Shown piece after piece: positions 6,578 through 11,769 of a DNA stretch of 11,769 nt (positions are counted from its first letter, which is position 1; each line of letters begins with the position of its first letter). This DNA comes from Streptosporangiaceae bacterium (GTDB taxonomy: Bacteria > Actinomycetota > Actinomycetes > Streptosporangiales > Streptosporangiaceae), in the NCBI GenBank assembly GCA_030040475.1, contig JASHTQ010000227.1, positions 1 through 11,769 of the forward strand, read 5' to 3'. Made by a program: the position numbers and the translations under genes. The notes under the pieces are model-generated. The model saw only the letters and a list, made by a program, of their open reading frames with translations, made no database searches and was not told the DNA's origin.

Positions 6578-8074
6578 GTGGCAGCCACCGAACCCACCCT
6601 GGCCAGAGGGGCCATCGGCCTGCGGGAAGTCCTGTTCCAGTCGGTCACCTCGATGGCACCGGCCGGCGCCGTCGCCCTGTCGATCGCCGCGGGCGCCAGC
6701 TACGCCGGCGGCGCGCTGCCGCTTGCCGTGCTGCTCGCTCTGGTCGCCTGCCTGCTGGTCGCGAGCTCGATCGGGCAGCTTGCCAAGCACCTGCCGAGCG
6801 CGGGAAGCATCTATACCTACCCCGCCGAGGCCATCCACCCCGCGCTCGGCTTCCTCGTCGGCTGGGGCTACTCGCTGGTCGAGGCGCTGATCGGCCCGAT
6901 CACCATGATCTTGTGCGGGTACCTGATCGGCTCGGTCGCCAACTCCGAATGGGGCTGGCCGTTCACCACCACCTGGGTCATCTTCATGATCGTCGCGTCG
7001 GTCCTGATCGCCGCGCTGAACTACCGAGGGATCAAGGTCAGCGCACGGGCCGGCACGATCCTGGGCACGTTCGAGATCATCGTCTTCGTCCTGCTGGCGA
7101 TCTGGCTCATAGTCAAGGCGGGTTCCGGCAACACCGGCAGCGTGTTCACGCTGCACTACGCGACGATCAAGGGCTACAAGGGCTTCGGCGGCATCGCCGC
7201 CGGCTCGATCTACACGATCCTGGCGTTCATCGGCTTCGAGGCCTCCGCGCCGCTGGCCGAGGAGGCCCGCAACCCCAGGCGCACGATCCAGCTCGCCGTT
7301 GTCGCGTCGTGCCTGGTCATCGGCCTGTTCTACGTCTTCACGACGTACGCGGGCGACGTGTTCTTCGGCCCGTCCAAGTACGTGAGCTTCGGCGCGCTCG
7401 GCGGCGGCAGCCCGTGGATTCAGCTGGCCCGCGACGTGTGGGGCCTCGGCTGGGTGGTGGCGTTCCTTGCCATCTTGAACTCCACCTTCGCCAACGGCAA
7501 CGCAGGCACCCTGGCCACCACCAGGACCTGGTTCGCCATGTCCAGGATCGGCCTGCTGCCCTCCCCGCTGGCCAGGCTGCACCCGAGGTACCGCTCGCCC
7601 GCCGTCGGCGTGATCGTGCAGCTGGTGGTCACCTTGGCCATCGGCCTGCCGATCGGCATCCACTTCGGCCCGGTCACCGCGTTCGTGTTCCTGGCCACGA
7701 TCCTGACCGGCATCATGATCGCCATCTACATGGTGTTCAACCTCTCCTGCATCATGTTCTACCTGCGCCGGCGCCGGGATGAGTTCAACGTGCTGCTGCA
7801 CGCGGTGATCCCGGTCCTCGGCATCCTGGCCTTCATCCCGGCCTGGCTGACCGCGCTCGGCATCGGCTCCTCGTTCCTGAAGTTCGTCACCCCGCTGAGC
7901 TACCCGTCCAGCGAGACCGGCCTGGCCATCGGCATCTGGTACATCATCGGCATCGTCGTGCTCGTCTACCTGTACATCAGGCACCCGGGCCGGCTGCCTC
8001 AGATGCGCCGCGTCTTCTCCGACGAGGACCTGCCCGCTCCGGGCGAGCCGGTGACCAGCGGGGAAGCGGCATGA
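6578..8074 (+). CDS. APC-superfamily amino-acid permease
   Basis: 498 aa with about 12 hydrophobic helices, the standard APC length. The helix-1 substrate region is SVTSMAPAGAVALS (22-35). GSIYTYPAEAIHPALGFLVGW (76-96) covers the typical motif after helix 2, and FIGFEASAPLAEEARNPRRTI (217-237) is the helix-6 region with the conserved E-A-x-NP-R signature. The cytoplasmic tail (about 470-498) is short and acidic. The start is GTG at 6578 behind GAGGGAGG (6566-6573). Family knowledge: these are cytoplasmic-membrane importers or exchangers of amino acids or amines. Its stop overlaps the next gene's start (ATGA), so the two are co-translated, which suggests a substrate linked to peptide or amino-acid breakdown, perhaps proline or a small peptide product. 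The exact substrate cannot be read from the sequence. Confidence 0.93.
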   Translation: MAATEPTLARGAIGLREVLFQSVTSMAPAGAVALSIAAGASYAGGALPLAVLLALVACLLVASSIGQLAKHLPSAGSIYTYPAEAIHPALGFLVGWGYSLVEALIGPITMILCGYLIGSVANSEWGWPFTTTWVIFMIVASVLIAALNYRGIKVSARAGTILGTFEIIVFVLLAIWLIVKAGSGNTGSVFTLHYATIKGYKGFGGIAAGSIYTILAFIGFEASAPLAEEARNPRRTIQLAVVASCLVIGLFYVFTTYAGDVFFGPSKYVSFGALGGGSPWIQLARDVWGLGWVVAFLAILNSTFANGNAGTLATTRTWFAMSRIGLLPSPLARLHPRYRSPAVGVIVQLVVTLAIGLPIGIHFGPVTAFVFLATILTGIMIAIYMVFNLSCIMFYLRRRRDEFNVLLHAVIPVLGILAFIPAWLTALGIGSSFLKFVTPLSYPSSETGLAIGIWYIIGIVVLVYLYIRHPGRLPQMRRVFSDEDLPAPGEPVTSGEAA

Positions 8075-8961
8075 CCTCCGGTGAGGGCTTCATCGACGTC
8101 CCCGGCGGCAAGGTCTGGTACCGCGCCGTCGGCCCGGACGACCCGCAACAGACCCCGCTGCTCGCCCTGCACGGCGGCCCCGGCTTCACCCACTACTACC
8201 TGGAACCCCTCGAGGCCCTGGCCGACAGCCGCCGGGTGATCTTCTACGACCAGCTCGGCTGCGGCCGGTCGCAGCGCCCCGACGACCTGTCCCTGTGGAC
8301 CGTCGATCGCTTCGTCGAGGAACTCGCCGTCGTCCGCGCCGCCCTCGGCCTGGACCGCCTGCACCTGTTCGGCAGCTCATGGGGCGGCATGCTGGCCATG
8401 CAGTACGTGCTCGACCGCCAGCCGGACCTGGTCAGCCTGACCCTGTGCGGCAGCCCCGCCAGCATGATCCGCTGGGTCAGCGACTGCGAGGAGCTGCTCC
8501 AAGCCCAGCCCGCCGAGGTCCGCCGGGTCATCCGCGAGCACGAGGCGGCCGGGTTCACCGCCTGCCCCGAGTACCAGGCCGCCATCCTCGGCTTCTACCG
8601 CGAGCACGTCTGCCGGATGGACCCGTGGCCGGCCGGCTTTGAACGCTCCTTCGCCGAGGCCGGCTACGCCGTGTACAACACGATGAACGGCCCCAGCGAG
8701 TTCACCGTCACCGGCACGCTGAAGACCTGGGACATCATGGACCGCCTGCCCGAGATCCGGATCCCCACCCTGCTGGTCGGCGGCCGCTACGACGAATGCA
8801 CCCCCGGCCACCTGCAAGCCATGCACGCCCGCATCCCCGGCTCGCAGCTGGAGACCATCGAGGATGCCTCCCACCTGTGTTTCGCCGAGCGCCCCGCCGA
8901 ATTCAACAAGCTCATTAATTCATTTTTCAGCAGAACGGACGGTGGTACCCCCGCCGCGTAA
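8071..8961 (+). CDS. Proline iminopeptidase-family alpha/beta hydrolase (peptidase family S33)
   Basis: 296 aa, close to the usual length (about 290-310). HGGPG (34-38) forms the oxyanion hole. GSSWGG (101-106) carries the nucleophile S103, and D241 (GGRYDECTP) and H268 (DASHLCF) complete the triad. The cap domain lies at about 130-225 and includes NTMNGPSEF, typical of proline iminopeptidase/tricorn-interacting-factor relatives. No signal peptide, so it is cytoplasmic. It likely releases N-terminal Pro or other residues from peptides or amino-acid amides. The ATG overlaps the permease stop by four bases, giving translational coupling. The last 20 codons turn abruptly AT-rich (AATTCAACAAGCTCATTAAT and following), unlike the rest of the gene, which hints at a recombination scar or a drifting C-terminus. 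Confidence 0.92.
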   Translation: MTSGEGFIDVPGGKVWYRAVGPDDPQQTPLLALHGGPGFTHYYLEPLEALADSRRVIFYDQLGCGRSQRPDDLSLWTVDRFVEELAVVRAALGLDRLHLFGSSWGGMLAMQYVLDRQPDLVSLTLCGSPASMIRWVSDCEELLQAQPAEVRRVIREHEAAGFTACPEYQAAILGFYREHVCRMDPWPAGFERSFAEAGYAVYNTMNGPSEFTVTGTLKTWDIMDRLPEIRIPTLLVGGRYDECTPGHLQAMHARIPGSQLETIEDASHLCFAERPAEFNKLINSFFSRTDGGTPAA

Positions 8962-9216
8962 GTGCGTGATATGAACGGCGAATGCTGAGTGGAGACCTGA
9001 TCGGGCTGCGCGCCCGCACCGCCGTATTCCTAGCCCAGCTAGCCCCGACTGGTCCCCACCCCGCGCCTAGCCACCCCCAGCCACGATCGCTGTGCCGTCG
9101 CGTCCTTCTCACGCTTCTGGTGGTCCGCTTGGCCCTCCGGCAGCCGCGCAGATGTGGTGCCAGTGTGACGCAGATGTCTCCTGGTGGAATCGGGACGCCA
9201 GGGCCGCGGGCCGAAG

Positions 9217-9271
9217 GTCATGAAACCCAGGTTCCATGACCCCCGGGGTGCTGAAAGGCGGGTTTCATGAC
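9217..9271. repeat. Three-arm inverted repeat (alternative hairpins)
   Basis: Arm A GTCATGAAACCC (9217-9228) is the exact complement of arm C GGGTTTCATGAC (9260-9271). Arm B GGTTCCATGAC (9230-9240) pairs with arm A as an 11-bp hairpin with one mismatch and a 2-nt loop. A CCCCGGGG palindrome (9241-9248) lies between B and C. A can thus pair with either B or C, as in attenuators or REP-type palindromic elements. It lies 256 bp after the iminopeptidase stop and 425 bp before the MazG-like gene. Confidence 0.75.
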
Positions 9272-9332
9272 ACGGAGGCGGCCAGGCTCACAGGTCCGTC
9301 GTCGCCTCGACGGTCAGCAGGCGGCCGGTCCA

Positions 9333-9553
9333 GGCGTGTGCAGAGCCGATACGGCCCGTTCTTATGAGGCCCGTGTGCCACGAGTTCTGATCGGCCGGTG
9401 CCTCCGGTGGGGTGCGTGTCCCCCCGGCCCCGATAGGCAGGGTGCGTGCGTCACAAGCCCCGAACATGCACCGGGCAGGCTGAGCGCGGACCGCGACGGG
9501 CGGTTGCAGGTGGCATCGTGGCCTCGATGACCAACCGGCGGGCGTGTGCAGAG
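9333..9553. repeat. 13-bp direct repeat pair GGCGTGTGCAGAG
   Basis: Exact copies at 9333-9345 and 9541-9553 are 208 bp apart; the following bases are partly similar (CCGATACGGCCCG and TCGGCATGACCCG). They could be footprints of a lost insertion, paired regulator sites, or chance. Confidence 0.45.
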
Positions 9554-9695
9554 TCGGCATGACCCGGTCTACCTCGCCCGGGAGCCACCCTGGCCTGTCG
9601 GCGGCGGCCGGGTCGGGCGGCAGGCATCTCCATCTCGTGGGCGTTCCGGCGCTATCCGGCTCCGCCGACGGCGTGATAGGGAGGAGACTCGGATC

Positions 9696-10052
9696 ATGGC
9701 TACCGAGAACTCCGCACCGACCCTCGACTTCAACGGCTACCAGCAAGCGGCATCTCGTACGGCGGCCGCGGTGGCCACCGATCATCCGATCATCTATCCC
9801 ACTCTCGGGCTGGCGAACGAGGCCGGGGAGGTCGCCGGGAAGGTCAAGAAGATCTTCCGTGACCGGCAGGGCCGCATTACCGAGGCCGACCGCGAAGCCC
9901 TGGCCATGGAGCTGGGCGACGTCCTGTGGTACCTCTCCGAGATCTGCACGAGGCTCGGGATCCGGCTGGAGGACGTGGCCGCGGGCAACATCGCCAAGAT
10001 CGCGGACCGGCTATCTCGCGGAGTGCTCGGCGGCGAGGGCGACCGGCGCTGA
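9696..10052 (+). CDS. MazG-like nucleoside triphosphate pyrophosphohydrolase (short, single domain)
   Basis: 118 aa from the ATG at 9696, chosen because GGGAGGAG (9679-9686) precedes it. The longer ORF back to 9546 has an Arg-rich, non-protein-like extension. The MazG metal-binding signature is complete: E42-x-x-E45 in LANEAGEVAGKVKK and E72-x-x-D75 in MELGDVLWYL. The helix after it (LSEICTRLGIRLEDVAAGNIAKIADR) is also typical. Family knowledge: such all-alpha enzymes cleave NTPs to NMP and pyrophosphate with Mg2+, acting in nucleotide-pool cleaning; short forms also occur in phages and in stress or defence loci. It stands alone, convergent with the MFS gene, whose over-long ORF overlaps its last 42 bp. 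Substrate preference is unknown. Confidence 0.9.
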   Translation: MATENSAPTLDFNGYQQAASRTAAAVATDHPIIYPTLGLANEAGEVAGKVKKIFRDRQGRITEADREALAMELGDVLWYLSEICTRLGIRLEDVAAGNIAKIADRLSRGVLGGEGDRR

Positions 10053-11486
10053 GGCTCCGGCGACCAGGACCGCTCGGCGCCCGGCACGCCGGCCGCGCGC
10101 ACGCCTAGGATCACGCCGTGCGCGCGGCGCCATGTGCCGCGTTAACTCGCCCCCTTCGTACCCCCGCTGCCGGGGCACTGTGACCCCAACCGTCACGTTC
10201 TCACCGCAAGGTACTCTGACCTTCCGGATTACGAGCAATCGCCAGCCGACCAGAACGATGATGGCGGCGAGCACCGTGGAGAAGCCGAGCAGCGCCCCCC
10301 GGGTGCTGAACGCCTGGGTGGCCAGGCCGAGGCCGAGCACCGGCACCGCAAGGCCGAGGTACGCGGCCAGGAACAGCCCGGCGAGGACCTCGCCCCTGGC
10401 GTACGCGGGCGCGATGTCCATCACGACCGAGATGCTTCCCTTGAACACCGCGCCCGATCCGGCCCCGGCCACCCCGCCGCCGGCCAGCAGCAGCCTCAGG
10501 TTCGGATCCCAGACCGCCATGGTCACTGCGACCAGCCCGAGCGCCAGCAGGCCAAGTCCCAGGCCAAGCTGAATGCGCGGCGCGATCCGGCTGGTGGCGA
10601 TCTGCGCGAGCGCCGCGGCGCCGAACACCACGAAGGTCGCCGTCCCGGCCAGTGCGTGCGAGCGGTCATGCAGGGCGCCCGCGATGAGGCCGGGTGCCAG
10701 CGAGGTGAACAGGCCGAACAGGGCGAAGGCCGCCGCCACGGCGGCTCCGGCCGCGTACAGCGTGGGGCGGGCCGACGGCGGGACCGAAATCCGTTGCGGG
10801 CGATAGCTGCGCCATGGTTCCGGCCGGACCGTCTCCGGCGTCATCCCCAGGGCCGCCAGCGCCGCCAGCATGAACGCTTCGAAGACAAAGTAAGGAAGCT
10901 GCAGCGGCAGGCCGGCGTACTGGGCAAGGAACCCGGCGACGAGCGGCCCGAGGCCCAGGCCCCCCAGGCTGGCCGCGGCCGCCACCATTTCCGCTCTCCT
11001 CAGCGACGCCCCAGGCCGCGCGGCTGCGTGCAGTTCGCTCAGGTACGCGGTGGCGGTCGCGGTCAGCATGCCGACGCTGATGCCGGACAGGATCCGGCCG
11101 ACGAGCAGGCCGAAAATTCCGGGCCAGCGAAGAAACACCAGGCCAGCCGCCATGTTGACGACGATAGGGACGGCGAGTATCCGCCGCCTGCCCAGCCAGT
11201 CTGACACGTGGCCGACAAGGAACAGGCTCGCGACCACCCCGAAGGCGTAGGCCGAGAAGATGATCGTCACAAGCAGCGCGCCGAAATGATCCCGCGCCTG
11301 GTACAGCACGTAAAGCGGCGCGGGTGCGGTCGAGAACGCGATCGTGATGGCAAATACGTAGCCAGCCAGCCAGAAGCCGATGGCGTGCCGTCGGCTCGGT
11401 CGTGGCTGAGCAAAGGGGTTCGGTTTCCAGAAAGCCGTGGGCAATGTGCTTACCGGACGGGCGCTCTCCACCGGCGCCGTTGTCAT
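10011..11486 (-). CDS. MFS (major facilitator superfamily) drug/metabolite exporter with suspicious C-terminal extension
   Basis: 491 aa from the ATG at 11486, chosen because GGAGG lies six bases upstream; an in-frame ATG at 11540 has no SD. About 12 membrane helices span residues 35-420. MFS motif A is clear: GHVSDWLGRRR (92-102) between helices 2 and 3. AGRIL-like VGRILSGISVGMLTATATAYLSEL (129-152) is helix 4, and a basic central loop lies near 217-242. Family knowledge: a proton-driven 12-TM antiporter or sugar/drug efflux protein; the substrate is not deducible. Oddity: the core ends near residue 422 (position about 10221). The remaining 69 residues are Arg-rich, use codons rare in this genome (TTA, GTA, ACA), cross the hairpin at 10092-10128 and overlap the MazG-like gene. 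Both other frames stop at 10201-10203 and 10193-10195. The true end is probably there, lost by a one-base indel. Confidence 0.85.
   Translation of the reverse strand: MTTAPVESARPVSTLPTAFWKPNPFAQPRPSRRHAIGFWLAGYVFAITIAFSTAPAPLYVLYQARDHFGALLVTIIFSAYAFGVVASLFLVGHVSDWLGRRRILAVPIVVNMAAGLVFLRWPGIFGLLVGRILSGISVGMLTATATAYLSELHAAARPGASLRRAEMVAAAASLGGLGLGPLVAGFLAQYAGLPLQLPYFVFEAFMLAALAALGMTPETVRPEPWRSYRPQRISVPPSARPTLYAAGAAVAAAFALFGLFTSLAPGLIAGALHDRSHALAGTATFVVFGAAALAQIATSRIAPRIQLGLGLGLLALGLVAVTMAVWDPNLRLLLAGGGVAGAGSGAVFKGSISVVMDIAPAYARGEVLAGLFLAAYLGLAVPVLGLGLATQAFSTRGALLGFSTVLAAIIVLVGWRLLVIRKVRVPCGENVTVGVTVPRQRGYEGGELTRHMAPRARRDPRRARGRRAGRRAVLVAGASAPVALAAEHSAR
10092..10128. terminator. Bidirectional terminator hairpin between convergent genes
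   Basis: A perfect 12-bp stem (GCCGCGCGCACG, 10092-10103, with its complement 10117-10128) and a 13-nt loop lie 39 nt past the mazG-like stop and just past the end of the MFS core on the other strand. Its position fits a shared terminator and argues that the MFS tail is not real coding sequence. Confidence 0.65.
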
Positions 11487-11666
11487 GTCAAACCTCCGCG
11501 ATAGGGATTGCTCCCCGCAAGAATGGAGGCCTTCGGTCATCTGTGCAAACGAAGATTTCCGCTCATCATCGGCTAAATAGGCGACAATCGGCCAACTGAA
11601 TTCCGCTACCTAGAAGTGTTCGTCGCGATTCTCAGTAAATTGTCCGGCACTCGCGTTTCGGGTCAT

Positions 11667-11681
11667 CTGCACCTTGTGCAG
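11667..11681. promoter_or_regulatory. Palindromic operator-like site CTGCAC-CTT-GTGCAG
   Basis: Perfect 6-bp arms with a 3-nt centre end 5 bp upstream of a possible -10 (TAGAGT, 11687-11692) of the right-edge gene. A partly similar sequence, ATCTGTGCAAA, lies at about 11539-11549 nearer the MFS start. A regulator binding here could control both divergent genes. Confidence 0.45.
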
Positions 11682-11686
11682 CCGAC

Positions 11687-11692
11687 TAGAGT
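11687..11692 (+). promoter_or_regulatory. Possible -10 box of a leaderless promoter
   Basis: TAGAGT fits TANNNT and ends 6 bp before the GTG at 11699, which would place the transcription start on or at the start codon. No SD is seen before this GTG, as expected for a leaderless actinobacterial mRNA. No clear -35 box was found. Confidence 0.35.
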
Positions 11693-11698
11693 GTCGCT

Positions 11699-11769
11699 GT
11701 GGCGCAGGCTGTCTTCATCCGACCGCTCGTTGCGGGCGACCTCGGCCTGCTTGAGCTTCCGAGGTCGAC
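11699..11769 (+). CDS. Probable GNAT-family N-acetyltransferase, N-terminus only
   Basis: Only 23 codons are visible before the right edge: GTG start, then AQAVFIRPLVAGDLGLLEL. The FIRPL-x4-DL pattern is the usual first beta-strand and helix start of GNAT acetyltransferases. The acetyl-CoA-binding motif lies outside the window, so the family call rests on this short stretch alone. It is divergent from the MFS gene (212 bp apart), a common arrangement for resistance or modification pairs, but a link between them is inference. Confidence 0.45.
   Translation, partial: MAQAVFIRPLVAGDLGLLELPRS

Larger units (their letters stand above)
8962..9695. other. 734-bp region with no convincing gene
   Basis: Several ORFs of 60-165 codons cross this stretch on both strands, but all have Arg/Pro/Gly-rich shadow composition and no recognisable domain or good SD. 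It holds a weak 5-bp hairpin at 9002-9016 that could end the permease operon, the three-arm inverted repeat at 9217-9271, and a 13-bp direct repeat at 9333/9541. The promoter and SD of the MazG-like gene are at its right end. It may be a decayed gene or a regulatory/small-RNA region; no tRNA was seen. Confidence 0.5.

Noticed and set aside
6527..7984. 485-codon ORF antisense to the permease
   Set aside because: Asp/Arg/Gly/Gln-rich shadow of a GC-rich gene; the plus-strand frame is a textbook 12-TM APC permease with SD and promoter.
8962..9695. tRNA or other structured RNA gene in the gene-free region
   Set aside because: No cloverleaf, T-loop or CCA-end pattern was found by eye; only the three-arm repeat stands out.
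9288..9785. 165-codon minus-strand ORF in the gene-free region
   Set aside because: No recognisable domain, poor codon bias, and it overlaps the start of the well-supported MazG-like gene.
9544..10572. 342-codon plus-strand ORF spanning the mazG-like gene and the MFS 3' end
   Set aside because: It runs out of frame through the mazG-like gene and antisense to the MFS core; composition is Arg/Ser/Pro-rich shadow.

Overview
The window is very GC-rich. It uses GTG starts beside purine-rich Shine-Dalgarno (SD) sequences and carries families typical of Actinomycetota: a PknB-type kinase with a Septum_form ectodomain, a caspase-like CHAT protein with a STAND-type ATPase, a G1 glutamic peptidase, and PspA without PspB/PspC. 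I read it as an actinomycete chromosomal or metagenomic contig; the order cannot be fixed from the sequence.

Layout. Positions 1-4085 (minus) hold a two-gene unit: a transmembrane Ser/Thr kinase, then 27 bp downstream a large CHAT-protease/NTPase gene that runs off the left edge. Positions 4086-4358 carry the kinase promoter, with a perfect operator-like palindrome over its -35 box, and the terminator of the next gene. Positions 4359-5150 (minus) encode a secreted glutamic peptidase. A 464-bp gene-free stretch follows, then pspA (5615-6346, minus). Divergent from pspA is a coupled pair (6578-8961, plus): an amino-acid permease and a proline iminopeptidase-like hydrolase. Positions 8962-9695 hold no convincing gene but do hold a three-arm inverted repeat. 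A MazG-like pyrophosphohydrolase (9696-10052, plus) faces a 12-TM MFS exporter (minus). The right edge has the first codons of a probable GNAT acetyltransferase (plus), with a near-perfect palindrome upstream.

How the genes may work together. The most system-like part is the kinase-CHAT/ATPase pair. The kinase has an outside sensor domain, one membrane helix and an inside kinase. Its operon partner couples a His/Cys caspase-like protease to a P-loop switch ATPase. That fits a signal-triggered protease, possibly a stress, defence or cell-death module; the function is inferred. The permease and iminopeptidase fit uptake and hydrolysis of peptides or amino acids.

Two features look like assembly errors or mutations. 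The first 37 bp duplicate positions 852-888 exactly but in another frame, just where the CHAT protein's ATPase domain stops looking like its family. The MFS ORF continues about 70 codons past its last helix, through a strong hairpin and into mazG, while both alternative frames stop at once.
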